Of a DNA stretch of 64,000 nt, positions 1-11,105 are shown piece by piece. Numbering within the stretch: the stretch's first letter is position 1; every line of letters begins with the position of its first letter. Source of the DNA: Helianthus annuus (lineage: Eukaryota > Streptophyta > Magnoliopsida > Asterales > Asteraceae). The position numbers were made by a program, and so were the translations under genes. Location of the stretch: contig NC_035439.2 of NCBI RefSeq assembly GCF_002127325.2, positions 140,741,901-140,805,900 of the forward strand, in the 5' to 3' direction. A model generated the notes under the pieces. The model was not told where the DNA came from. It saw nothing but the letters and a program-made list of their open reading frames with translations, and ran no database searches.

Positions 1-539
1 AAAGTTAAAAGTGTTGGAGTTAAACTGCAAATGATGAAAATTTTGAGTTAAAAATAAATCAAGGTTTAATATCCGGAAACTCACATAACTGAAATATGAA
101 TTCGAATTGACTGAAAACCCAATTCGAAAATTCGAAAACTAAATTTGTTTTTTTTTTAAGTCAAGTCTATGATTTTTTCTAAAGAGATGGAAAAGAAAAG
201 TACTATACAAACCTCCAAATTCATTAGTTTGACTTTTAAATGTACTAACTTTTCTTCCCCTCGTGTATTTACTATTCATCTTAACTAGGATTTTCTTCGC
301 ACGCGTTGCGGCGCGTAAAACCGAATGATGTCTAGCGCTCTTAACAATAGATGTGTCTTGTGGCCCGTGTTTAGCCCTTGTAGCGAGTGCATTTTGTCTC
401 TTGGTTCGTTCTGCCTTGCGTGTTTTAGAAAAGTTTTTGGTGCTTGTTAATTGTCTGCCAAATTTAGGTCTTGTTAAGGTAAGGGTATGTCGTGTACCTA
501 AAGAACCATGCATCAAAGTTAAGAAACAAATTAATAAAA

Positions 540-1150
540 CATAATAACAATGATTAAACAGATGATGATTTGGTTCAGATCATCACAATTCATTGTAGTC
601 CATCGCAGATCGATGATCATGTGACTAAAATATCATGCAAATTTAGAATTTATTATAATTACATGTGCATATATAGTTAAGATAAATAGATGCACATTTT
701 TAATAGAAACACACCTTAGAATATGAACTTTGAAATAAACAACCATTAAAACAACTGATGACCCATTGTCGAATGTCAAACCAAGTGCTTCAAGTGTGCT
801 CATTGTTGATAACGCTCCGGGTTTGAACTTTTATCCATCCACCTACCCCAAAAAAGATTATTAGTTTATTTAAATAATAGAAAAGCTAAATCGAGGGTAT
901 ATATATTGCTGGATATACCTTGCTTATTTTGGGAACATTTGATCTAAGCGTTGATAGCTGATCATTTAACCATTTTCAGCTACTAAGAAATTAATAGGAA
1001 GTCACCATCCGTAAGTTGACTCTATAATCCATGTATACAACTGTAGCTACTGATTTAACAGAAACCATATCCGGACCGAATGATTGACTCTAGCAATAAA
1101 AAACACACAAAAAAATTATTTTTTTTAATACTTTTTATGGTAAAATCGCT
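540..1150. other. No gene seen
   Basis: AT-rich stretch inside Helitron A. Apart from a short coding-like piece on the minus strand near 740-820, I see no supported gene, RNA or bounded repeat. Confidence 0.4.
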
Positions 1151-1154
1151 ACTT

Positions 1155-1761
1155 TCAGTAGCCAAAAAAAATTAAATTGGTCAACATCAGGCGACTCGAC
1201 ACCAAATCCACCCCAACCGACATTTGATTCACATCGCCAGCAGTTGGAAACCCGGCAAAAAAGGTGCCCTTTCCAACCGACCCGTCAGCAATCATGGCAT
1301 TAGAAGCAGAGACCAACAACTCATCATGCTGAAATCCCAAAAATGATAATTCATAATCCATATATATGATATAAAATTGACTGTGAAAGCCATTACAACC
1401 TACAAGACCTACTAAATCTTCAACATGACAAAGAAAATACTAAACAACTGAATCTCTAAATCAATACAAATAACCTACACAATTATATCACCCATTCTCA
1501 AATGACAAGTGAATTCAGAGAGAAGATTAGATTCACAAAGACAAGTGATCGAACTTATTTGCCACATGGCATAATAATACACATATAGGTAACTTCACAA
1601 CTACATCTTTTTTGATCAAGTTTAGTTTGTGTCTCTCACCTGGGAAGAAACTCGTCTGTTATAGAGACGTTGGTCCAAACTGCATCGATCAGGTGCTTTT
1701 GCACGGCACACGTTCATTCGTAGATAAAAGAATTCAAGAACATGTCAAAGTCAAAATTCAA
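1155..1761 (-). pseudogene. Possible captured exons, unrecognised
   Basis: Two coding-like pieces lie on the minus strand. One, 1155-1361, is open for 68 codons and begins after a TTTCAG-like acceptor. The other, roughly 1640-1715, ends at a good donor (CCAG then GTGAGA). I do not recognise either product. A third, weaker open piece lies near 740-820. They sit inside Helitron A on the same strand as its PP2 left copy, which fits gene-fragment capture, but nothing proves they belong to one gene. Confidence 0.2.
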
Positions 1762-1926
1762 AACCACAAGTCAAAGTCAAACGAATACCTGAAGGCTTGT
1801 TTTTGGTTCTCTATTCATCACGTCAGACAGAACTAATGAAAGCACCAAATTTTATTTTAAGATTCAACTCATATATACGACACCAAATCAACATATATAA
1901 ACATTTAGGTACTGTAACTGTTGGTT

Positions 1927-3231
1927 TAACCGGGGCCACATACAATAAGGCCGGACATAGTTCCCTCATAAGTTATCAATTTGAGATTTACTGGAATACA
2001 GTCGTTAAGTTGAAACTTTTAGTTGAATTTCCACACTTGAACCTCCATACATCCATCTTCCCTTTGTTTTGGAACGCTGATGTTTTCAAGTATATTCCAT
2101 GGGCTTGGTGTCCTGAGATAGACAATTTGAGCTTCATTCTTGTTTTGTCGAACTAGATCTCTTACTATCAACGCGCAGTGCAACCCGACACAGTTTTCTG
2201 AAAACTTATAAACAAGGTAACACGAGTAAACTGTATCATGTGACAACATTGACTTTGAATTTTGCACTTGATACAAAATTTGTGTTGTCGTGGTAGCTCA
2301 ATCGCCTCTTGAAATCTGCATCAATTGAACATAATTTCTTACGCAACCTAATATACATATATGAATTGTTTGTTTGGATTAGAAGATCATAAAGCAAACC
2401 TCGACTTTACTGAGGGGTGCACGTGAAAATGCTTTAAATTGGCAGATTCATACAAAACTTCCACTGCTGAAAGCATAAGATGTTTCTTTGTGTCGACTTC
2501 TTTTAAGGATAAACACTGTTCATCAAAGGGTTGAATATAATTTTATTTATTACCAAACAATATTAATAATCTCTTGAGTATTTTTACCTAATCCGTGTTT
2601 AAGTCCGAATTCAAAGTTTCTTTGACTTGCTCAACTTCTTCGTTTTTCACCTGTTTAAAATTTACAAGACCATAGTATAAAATTGTTGTTGTAATAGATA
2701 CATCCATCATCGTTTAAAAAGATGAAGAATTGTGGAATGGAAACTTACGTCTCAGAACTCAATTCCCTCAACATAGATGGATTCAGTTCCACAATGGTAT
2801 CTTGAAAAGCTTTCAAGTAGAACCTCAAAATCAGTATCTTTCTTGTCACACAAAAATCGGCACAATTCAATCTTCATCCACTTGTCGTTTCTCCACGTTG
2901 CAAAATATGCATGTAAGGTCTCGCCTCCCATTTTGTACTTTAGGTTCACATATATTTGTTTATTTGAAGCTTTTCTTGTATCACGAAATTTAAAGATAAT
3001 ATAAGCTCCGTATTTGACTCCTGAAGATAAAAACTGTGTTGTTATCTTGATTGGGATCTTTAGCTTCGAGGTATCAAACACCTCTACTACTTTCGTAAAC
3101 CTGCACGGATTAAAAGATATTCAATTAAGTTTATATTCGTCAATAAATGTTTATCCAGACTCTTAAAGTGGTTATTTACTGATATCTAATAGACCCCGTA
3201 TACGAACCTTGATTCCTGAAGAGAACGACAT
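1927..3231 (-). pseudogene. PP2-like (phloem protein 2) gene copy, left arm
   Basis: Minus-strand spliced gene resembling the PP2-like lectin proteins of Asteraceae, which often sit beside or are fused to receptor-like kinases. Exon 1 starts with ATG at 3231. Exon 2 (about 3105-2752) encodes the PP2 block with KLKIPIKITTQFL, YVNLKYKMGGETLHAYF and ESIYVEGIEF. The last exon (about 2317-1927) has MLSHDTVYSCYLVYKFSENC and ends YEGTMSGLIVCG, as family members do. Two nonsense codons break it: TGA at 2752-2754, where the right copy has CGA (Arg), and TAA at 2019-2021, where the right copy has TCA (Ser). It is therefore unlikely to make a full protein. The family call comes from memory and is fairly secure; binding activity was not assessed. 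Confidence 0.8.
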
Positions 3232-4856
3232 TTGTATAAAGTATGATTTTTGTACAGAAACATTCTTGCAGATATCATTTCATTTCTTTCTCCATTACTG
3301 CCAAGTGAAAACAACTAATTTCTAATATTTCATTTCACTTAACTATTTTGTGTGAATATTTCTTTAAATACAAAACATTGATTTATATCATTTTCTCAAC
3401 TCTTTTAAGAAAAATATATGTTTAACTACTAAAAGAGATATAATGTTCCAAAATCATACAATCATTTAATTTAATTCTGATAGAATTTGTGCTTGATTCA
3501 TTTTGTCTTGTATGTAGTTGTTTTCACTTGGCAGTAATGGAGAAAGAAATGAAATGATATCTGCAAGAATGTTTCTGTACAAAAATCATACTTCATACAA
3601 ATGGCGTTCTCTTCAGGAATCAAGGTTCGTATACGGGGTCTATTAGATATCAGTAAATAACCGCTTTAAGAGTCTGGATAAACATTTATTGACGAATATA
3701 AACTTAATTGAATATCTTTTAATCCATGCAGGTTTCCAAAAGTAGTAGAGGTGTTTTATACCTCGAAGCTGAAGATCCCAGTCAAGATAACAACACAGTT
3801 TTTATCTCCAGGAGTCAAATACGGGGCTTATATTATCTTTAAATTTCGTGATACAAGAAAAGCTTCAAATAAACAAATATATGTGAACCTAAAGTACAAA
3901 ATGGGAGGCGAGACCTTACATGTATATTTTGCAACGTGGAGAAACGACAAGTGGATGAAGATTGAATTGTGTCGATTTTTGTGTGACAAGAAAGATACTG
4001 ATTTTGAGGTTCTACTTGAAAGCTTTTCAAGATACCATTGTGGAACTGAATCCATCTATGTTGAGGGAATTGAGTTCCGAGACATAAGTTTCCATTCTAC
4101 AATTCTTCATCTTTTAAAACGATGATGGATGTATCTATTACAACAACAATTTTATACTATGGTCTTGTAAATTTTAAACAGGTGAAAAACGAAGAAGTTG
4201 AGCAAGTCAAAGAAACTTTGAATTCGGACTCAAACACGGATCAAGTAAAAATACTCAGGAGATTATTAATATTGTTTGGTAATAAATAAAATTATATTCA
4301 ACCCTTTGATAAACAGTGTTTATCCTTAAAAGAAGCCGACACAAAGAAACATCTTATGCTTTCAGCAGTGGAAGTTTTGTATGAATCTGCCAATCTAAAG
4401 CATTTCACGTGCACCCCTCAGTCAAGTCGAGGTTTGTTTTATGATCTTCTAATCCAAACAAACAATTCATATATGTATATTAGGTTGCGTAAAAAATTAT
4501 GTTCAATTGATGCAGATTTCAAGAGGCGATTGAGCTACCATGACAACACAAATTTCGTATCAAGTGCAAAATTCAAAGTCAGATGTTGTCACATGATACA
4601 GTTTACTCGTGTTACCTTGTTTATAAGCTTTCAGAAAACTGTGTCGGGTTGCACTGCCCGTTGATAGTAAGAGATCTAGTTCGACAAAACAAGAATGAAG
4701 CTCAAATTGTCTATGTCATGACCCCAAGCCCATGGAATATACATGAAAACATCAGCGTTCCAAAACAAAAGGAAGATGGATGTATGGAGGTTCAAGTGTG
4801 GAAATTCAACTCAAAGCTTCAACTTATAAACGACTGTATTCCAGTAAATCTCAAAC
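1975..4856. repeat. 1.34-kb inverted duplication with 197-bp spacer
   Basis: Arm 1 (1975-3317) is the reverse complement of arm 2 (3515-4856) along its whole length, with scattered substitutions and a few small indels. The inner ends are CAACTA / TAGTTG; the spacer is 3318-3514. Each arm holds a complete exon-intron array of the same PP2 gene plus its upstream sequence, so the gene copies face away from each other (divergent, heads at the centre). The outer break lies inside the last PP2 exon: arm 1 continues into the normal C-terminus, arm 2 runs into unrelated sequence after 4856. A transcript crossing the spacer would form a stem of more than 1.3 kb. Confidence 0.9.
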
Positions 4857-4914
4857 TGAAAACACGACACGAACCTGAAACAAAACATGAGTTTAGGTTT
4901 AGTCTAAACAGTTG
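3601..4914 (+). pseudogene. PP2-like (phloem protein 2) gene copy, right arm
   Basis: Plus-strand partner of the left copy. Exons: about 3601-3652 (MAFSSGIKVRIRGLLDI), 3732-about 4088 (PP2 block, YVNLKYKMGGETLHVYF ... VEGIEFRDI), 4182-about 4245 (acidic linker), about 4317-4433 (CLSLKEADTKKHLMLSA), and 4516-4914 (SQMLSHDTVYSCYLVYKLSE ... MEVQVWKFN). Exon 4 ends at a GT donor and exon 5 follows TGCAG. One nonsense codon, TGA at 4541-4543, replaces the CGA (Arg) kept in the left copy. The natural C-terminus is lost at the inversion breakpoint (about 4856) and replaced by about 19 unrelated residues. The frame across the first intron is unclear to me. Apart from these points the exons are open, so decay looks modest. 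Confidence 0.78.
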
Positions 4915-5263
4915 AAATTCATAAAAGCCTAATCACAACCATCATTTAGCAAAACACAAATTATGTTTCACTAAAAACCTTTTTTTAATCTGCAAACTAT
5001 ATTAATGACAATATAACACATAAATTTTCAAAAAGCCCTATTTTTTTTTTTTTTTACAGAAACTACATCAATTTACAGAAACTAACTTCAATTAATCAAA
5101 CACTGACGTATACAGGAAATAACGTGATATCAGATACGTAAAAACCCTAACAGATCAAACTAACAAACCAACGATGAGAAGAATCATAAAGAAAACAGAC
5201 GAATGAATACAGTTCGATAGATTGAATAAACAACATCGATTCGTAAACAGAAAAGGATTATGT

Positions 5264-5345
5264 CACTTACCATCGGTGATCCTGGAAAAGCTGCGGGGGT
5301 AGACAAGGCAGTGAAGAATGAACGAGGGAGTTCGTATACAAAAAC
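5264..5345 (-). other. Possible first exon of a captured minus-strand gene
   Basis: On the minus strand an AACCCTAGGGTT-type leader is followed by a short stretch that ends ATG directly before a strong donor, GTAAGTGAC (about 5264-5256). This looks like a 5' untranslated exon with the start codon at its edge. It points toward the other coding-like pieces in Helitron A. No protein can be assigned. Confidence 0.25.
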
Positions 5346-5548
5346 CCTAGGGTGTCAATTCCATTATTTGTTAATATATTTTATGGTTTTTAACTGTGTT
5401 TTATAAATTTGTACAGTGAGTTGTGCTGGGCTTTAAACAAAAAGTTGTGTTGGGCTTAAACAAGAGTTGTTGCTGGGCCTCGCTACTGGGCCTCTGAATT
5501 GGATGTTGCTGGAACGCTGGACTATTTCAAAGAAAGGCGGACTTGTGG

Positions 5549-5680
5549 CTTATAAAAGGTGTGGCTACTCTTATTCTAGAGGATTCGATATCGATATTAA
5601 CACTTTGCTCAGTATTGTTTCTCTCTCATCTCAAGCGTTTAGGGTTTTATCTGTAAACACATATTCATCTTGAATGTGTG
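5549..5680 (+). promoter_or_regulatory. Possible plus-strand core promoter
   Basis: A TATA-like TTATAAAAGG near 5550 is followed by a CT-rich leader (TCTCTCTCATCTC) and AGGGTTTTA, the usual look of a plant transcription start. No convincing coding exon follows. It may be the promoter end of a captured gene. Confidence 0.25.
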
Positions 5681-5717
5681 TGTTTGTTTAGAGTGATATC
5701 CGTTATTCGTTGTTTGA

Positions 5718-5883
5718 TTAAGATTCTTGATGTGGTTTTTTATTGGGCTTTTGGTATTGTTGAGATGGCCCGTAATATTAGTGTGGTAGTATTTTACAAA
5801 AATCCTTAAAGATTCTTGATGGGCTTTTTGTATTGTTGAGGTGGCCCGTAATATTAGTGTGGTAGTATTTTACAAAAACCCTA
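5718..5883. repeat. Tandem duplication, two units of about 80 bp
   Basis: The stretch containing GTGGCCCGTAATATTAGTGT (with one change in the first copy) and GGTAGTATTTTACAAAAA occurs twice in a row, at about 5718-5804 and 5805-5883, the second unit slightly shorter. Confidence 0.7.
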
Positions 5884-6689
5884 GGGTCCTTAAAAGATTC
5901 GTTACAGGGTTTCTGTCGATATCCATTTTGGTTCACTATACTAACAGAAAGAAATATGCTCAAAAGAGTATCGACTCATTTCCGGGTAAAGTTACATCGA
6001 AACGTAAGTCAATTTGAATTTATACCGACATGTACATGAGGATAAACACGTAAAACTCAGTTATAAAGTCTTTAGAAAGTTAAAAGATTGTAAATGTTAA
6101 GGGATAAAAGTATAAAAAGAAAACAAAAACACAAAAAAGACAAACAAAAAAAAGTCAAAGGAGATCACTACTCACCCAAGTTGCTAAATGTAATATAACT
6201 AGATACTAACCCATGCCGCGCGTTGCGGCGGAAAGTCACGTTTGTGACTTCGTTACACGCGTTACGATGATAATATTAATGGGCGATGCCCACGTGTGAC
6301 GCGACATTTTTTTACTTTGTTACATGTTATGTTAGTAACATTAAGGTGGTTAGGCAATAATAAAAAGAGGTAGGTGAACATGACTTCTCTTTCTTAATCT
6401 CTTTCCTTTTTGTAACTATATGGGTGACTATACATGTTTATATATATCCTTGTTGCAAAAGAAACAATAAAGTATGAAAATAAATATTCAACAAAAGTAA
6501 AAAATAAAACTTGTAATATATTTGTTCTGTTTATTAGTTAAAATAAAAGTGATATCACCGATTTGCCTTGTCAAATTGACAGGTGCATGTGTAGGTTTCA
6601 AGGCAAAGAGATGCTTTTAAAGGGTAACACGCAACTAACTTTATTAGATTTTGTATTTGCATTTTCTTGTATCCTATTTTATACCACAG

Positions 6690-7090
6690 AGCAGCGTTGT
6701 TCACCGATCGGGTAAATCAAACCACAGGAACGTGGGACGAAACGACGTCGGAGTCGCCGATGGGTAAAAGGATCGCCGATTAAGTGTCTTACACTCTCCT
6801 TTTATCCCAAAAGAAACCAATGACTTGGTCGAATTTAGCCAGAGATCCGTGGATCTGGCGTTTCTCGGCGGAGGTGGCCGGGGCTTATGGGTGATCAAGC
6901 GACTGGGACGAACCGATGACAATCGTGCACTTCCACCATCTCCGATTTCTCTCTCTTCCTCTTGTGGAAAAAAAGTATCGGCACATGATCGTGATGTGTA
7001 CCACTTGGTTTGATAGATAACCCGTTAAAGTGGGTCAAGCTCCACAGAAAATAGAGAGAAACAAGATGAAATCTAGAGAGAACTTGAGAC
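6690..7090. other. GC-richer patch, possible captured 5' gene end
   Basis: GC-rich for this window, with short opposite open frames (for example 6825-7013 plus, 6895-7104 minus), neither recognisable. CTCTCTAGATTTCATC and TTCTCTCTATTTTC on the minus strand resemble a plant 5' leader. No function can be given. Confidence 0.2.
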
Positions 7091-7213
7091 TTAATATTTT
7101 TCATTCATATCTCTAAACATCAAATGGCTTACACTATAAATACTTAAAAGATAAATAACTACCCACTAACCAACTATCTTGACCCACTATCTATAATTCA
7201 AAACCATGCTTAA

Positions 7214-7241
7214 CTAGTTTAATACCCGTCCGGTGGACGAG
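7214..7241 (-). mobile_element. Second Helitron 3' terminus
   Basis: Minus strand: CGTCC/GGACG stem inside CTCGTCCACCGGACGGG, then about 8 nt and CTAG at 7214-7217 followed by T. This is a Helitron 3' end nested in, or alternative to, that of Helitron B. I cannot place its own 5' end. Confidence 0.4.
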
Positions 7242-7249
7242 TTATATTG

Positions 7250-10120
7250 ATGTATTATATAGTAACAACATGAATGAAGACCCATAAATAAAATAGAGTT
7301 GTATGCTAATTAATCACAGATTATCTGTAAATATGCTATCATTTGTGGCACCGACGATAAGTAGGAACTACTATAAAATGTACACATAATTAGACAATGT
7401 TTAAACTTTCTTTGAATTATAAACAAAATTAGACAACGTGCCATATAAAAAAAACCTGAATGCTAACGGAAAAACAACTACAAAGCGATAAAATGTGTTA
7501 TTGACTAAAGTACTGAAATGTGGGATTGTGTGATTCTCAAGCAAAGAGAAATGGTAGCCAAAATGCATGCACGGAATGCTTCATGAAATTCAAACGTATT
7601 CTACTCTTCTTAAATCGATTGGGCTTCTGCATAATCCTCCTGGGCTGGTAACAAAAGCTTATATCTTGTATCAAACATATTTAAAACCATGAGCTATGTA
7701 GATCACAATGAAAAATTGGTATCCTGTCCTTGGGAAGGCTTCATTTTGTTTCAAAACGAGCGTGTCAGGTCAGGGTGGAGTAATGGGTCAGACCGGGTCG
7801 TTCTAAAAAAAATCATAATTAGTCAAAAATATCAATTAGTGACCAGTCTAAAATAGGCAAACACTATAATTATTATTTTAAGAGGCCAATATATTACAGA
7901 TTATTAATGATGTGATTTTGATTCTATAAATATCATCAAACAGAAGACTATACACGCAACATGATGGTATTTACTTGGAGGCGTTGGATCATAACCGGGG
8001 CATTGTAGGTTTGCAACAGGTCATACTGGCCAGGTTGTAAAGAAGTTATAAAAAGCCCACTACTTCGTAATTGTTAGGCCACATTTTCACATATTCAACT
8101 TAATTCGTTAAAAATGTAAGAAACTATTTTCACATGAAAACCCCGTTAAATTCACATGTAGTGTGATAACAAAACTACAAAATAACGCTCATAAATAAAC
8201 CAAATATAAAAACAGTCATTTGATTCTCAAAGTTCTTTTACTTTCTTTAATTTTCTAATGCTACATGTATTTGAATTAAAATCCATCGATACAACTAAAA
8301 CAACCGGTCTAAAAAGGCCGGATGTAGAAACTTTTGATGCTGATTCTTTCTTTCTAAGACGACCCATTTCAAGCAAACAAATTTTGGTCACAACTCGTTT
8401 TCACCCAAATCAAATTGTCCAATTTTGTACTATGGTTTCTATTGACCTGTTCCATGACCCGACCATTTTGCTAGGCTTACTCCAAAATGACGATCATAGA
8501 TAAACTCAAAATATATTTATTAAAAGTCATAGTCGTGTGATTCGCTCAGTTTTAGAATTTTTGTTTAACGTTTTGATCCTACAAGTATTTGTATTAAAAG
8601 TCATAGATATAAGTAAAAAAGATCAGGTATTAAATTAGCTTTTTTTAAAGAAAGATTTCAAGTGCCAAATTTGCATACCTGTGACTAATAAGCATATGAA
8701 AAGTGAAGGAAATTTTAACCACATCATCCTCGAATTTGTGACTTCGGTAAACTCTTGCATTTCCCGTTTACTACTGTAACATACATATAAACATACTTTC
8801 TTGTTACACAAGTAATAGTAATATAACCCTTGTCATTGAGTTACAACAATTATAAATGGGAAACTGCAAGCAAAATAAACATACAGATCCAAATTTTGAC
8901 TTATTAACATATCAATGCAGACTAAAATGGGAAATAGCAAGCAAATAAAACCCAGATTCTAAAAAGCAAATTCTCAACACAGTAGTGCATCATTTGTATT
9001 AAAATTTATTTCTAAAGGCTCAATATATGAAGTGCACCATCTACATGTCACAAGTTTGTGAGAGCCGAATATTGTGTCGCCTTTGTCATCGGTATTAATC
9101 TTGCTAGACGTGCACCTTTGTTATAGAAGTGATTAGCATAAAAAACAGAATTTGCCATTAGCCTTAAACGCCAGAAAAGCCAATTAGTTTCTGGTAGCCT
9201 AAACTGCAAAATCGATAAGCACCAAAACTGCAAATCTGAAAAGAATCATAGATGAAAAAAATTACAAAATTGACTCCGGCAACAGTTTTATTTCATAATC
9301 ACTGTAAAAGAATCGGGAGAACAGTAAAAGCAGACCTGCAAACCTCCAACCATCTGTCATAAACCATTAGATTAGAGATTAGGGGGAGGATGGCTAACTC
9401 AAACGGTTGGATTCGTGAATAAAACCACCAAGATTTGCCAGAAAGGGGTGCAGGTGCGGTGGTCACGTCTTCTTTAATGACCTAGTTTCTTCTCTAAGCC
9501 GAAAAAGGGATGAAGAGAGGGTGATAAAGAATGGCGAGGACCATTGATAAGTGATGACCTGGAAGAAATTGAAGGAAAAAGAAAACCGTACTCTAACCTC
9601 CCCTTCTAGAAACGCGATTTGTGGTTGTGAAGAACATGGCCAGGAAAAGGTGGATCCGAGAAAACTGCACATAAACTGCCACCACAGCAGTTATTTTTAT
9701 GAGTTTAAAGGGTTCAGATTTAATCTCAGTCAAATCTAATGGTGGAGATTAATTTGAGAGTTGGTTAGACTTAATGGGTTCCATAGATATATATATATAA
9801 TTAATAATTAATAAATAAACTACATATTAAAATAAACCTCGACAACTACTGGCACATAACAGATCGTTGCCAGCATGAGGAAAAACAAAAGTAAATACTG
9901 TACGCACAAATTCTAAAAGCGGTTGTCAAAAGTTCGATGTTCACCCACATTGAACTGTCGCTGGAAGAATAAAAACTGAAACGATGGGCAAGATTCTACT
10001 ATTGTAGCAAGGGTTTGTAAATTCGGTTGTGTATATAGGCAACGGAAACCCCTTTGAAACGGCGTGACCTTTTGATTTTATACTGTTGAATCGTTGATTA
10101 TTACACCGGTGTGTTGGTTC
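7250..10120. other. No gene supported; decayed repeats
   Basis: AT-rich and without a supported gene. About 7745-8475 has GGGTCAGACCGGGTCG-like and CATGACCCGACC-like edges, suggesting an old hAT-type MITE with no clear target duplication. Open frames at 9048-9233 and 9463-9739 overlap on opposite strands and match nothing I know. Confidence 0.4.
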
Positions 10121-10553
10121 AAGCATGCCGGTTCACTTGAAGAGTTTAATCACTTACGTGAGAGGCAGTTATGCATGTTGTTTTTTGTATTTAGTTATTA
10201 TTATATATTATTATATTATATTATTATATTTTTGTAATTTTTTGACATATATAATTTTATATATAATAATTCAGAAAGTTGTGTATTGTATTGCATTGAA
10301 ACGTTTCGGTGGTATTGAAACGGTGGAAAGTAATCGGTGCCTTTCTCATGTTATGAAGTGATGCGATGATTAACCACACCTTAAGTTAATATATAATGAA
10401 AGGGTGTGAGTAAAATAAAGTAAAGGGTGTGACTCTTAAACAAATGGGACATAACCCTAACCCAAGTTGCTAATTGTATATGGGTATAATTATATTCTAG
10501 ATATGTTTCTTTAATACATGTTGAAGTTTTGGTACAAATATATTAAGACTTAC

Positions 10554-11105
10554 TTGAAATTCCAATGCCTTGTTAAGTTGCATTACAACATCACTTGCAC
10601 TTACTAACGAGTCCCCTATAAATTGAAAGACAGCCGATTGAAATGCAATCAATGATTTTGGTGCAATTTGTCCCTTTATACCCTCAAATATCATCCCATC
10701 AAGGTAGACCTGGCAAACGGGTTGGTCGGGTCGGGTCGGGTCATGGGTCAAAATGGGTTCAGGTCAAAATGGGTCAATTAAAAAAGGGTTGTTATGGTTT
10801 GGGTCAAAACGGGTTCGGGTCAGAACGGGTTTCGGGTCGGGTCGGGTTTCGGGTCAAAACGGGTTTCGGGTCGGGTTAGTTAAAAAAATTGTTTTAAAGA
10901 GATTTTACATCAAAGGGCAATTTAGTCGGGTTAAAACGGGTCCGGGTTGGTTCGGGTTGAGAATTGGTTCGGGTTGAGAATGGGTTCGGGACGGGTTCGT
11001 GTCAAAAAAGTGCATGAGCTGTTAAAACGGGTTCGGGTTAGTTCGGGTTGAGAATGGAAATCGCAGCATCATAGAGTGCCAAAGCCATTATGTTATCCAC
11101 CAACA
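10554..11105 (-). pseudogene. Exon of an unrecognised gene, interrupted by a repeat
   Basis: Two coding-like minus-strand pieces flank a GGGTC-rich repeat. The upstream piece (about 11105-11054) reads VLHMLVDNIMALALYDAAIS. The downstream piece (10704-10554) reads LDGMIFEGIKGQIAP, KSLIAFQSAVFQFIGDSLV and ALEFQ, then a perfect donor GTAAGT (10553-10548). The helix-rich, non-repetitive composition resembles an internal exon of a large alpha-helical protein, but I do not recognise the family. It lies just outside Helitron B, so it may be host sequence rather than cargo. Confidence 0.4.
10705..11053. mobile_element. hAT-type MITE, GGGTCGGGT-rich, one end clear
   Basis: Starts TAGACCTGGCAAACGGGT, a typical plant hAT-MITE end, and runs through degenerate repeats of CGGGTCGGGTTT and GGGTCAAAACGGG. 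The expected opposite terminal repeat is missing, so it is truncated or decayed on the right. It sits within an exon-like reading frame. Confidence 0.5.

Larger units (their letters stand above)
285..6203 (-). mobile_element. Helitron A, non-autonomous, carrying captured gene pieces
   Basis: Rolling-circle transposon read on the minus strand. The 3' end is a GC-rich hairpin (about 300-325) followed after a short spacer by CTAG at 285-288 and then a host T, the standard plant Helitron 3' end. The 5' end begins TCTAG just after an A at 6204 and carries the words TTAGCAACTTGGGT, which recur at the 5' end of the neighbouring Helitron B (6199-10501), so the two belong to one family. No Rep/helicase is present, so it is non-autonomous. 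The cargo includes an inverted pair of PP2 gene copies and short coding-like pieces. The hairpin and terminal words are seen directly; pairing these two ends into one element is inference. Confidence 0.6.
6199..10501 (-). mobile_element. Helitron B, same family as A, head-to-tail
   Basis: A minus-strand 3' end (hairpin CCGCGCGTTGCGGCGG at about 6216-6231, then CTAG at 6199-6202 and T) abuts the 5' end of Helitron A. A matching 5' end, TCTAGAATATAA with the shared words TTAGCAACTTGGGT, starts at 10501 after an A. A second 3'-like hairpin plus CTAG at 7214-7241 lies inside, so either 6199 or 7214 may be the true partner. The interior holds a GC-richer coding-like patch (6690-7010) but no Rep/helicase. 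Termini are visible; their pairing is inferred. Confidence 0.42.

Noticed and set aside
139..516. 125-codon minus-strand basic open frame
   Set aside because: It runs through the Helitron A terminal hairpin and CTAG end into flanking DNA, has a strand-overlapping rival, and matches no family I know.
2777..4055. Open frames antisense to the PP2 exons
   Set aside because: Shadows of the PP2 frames, mirrored in both arms because the arms are inverted copies.
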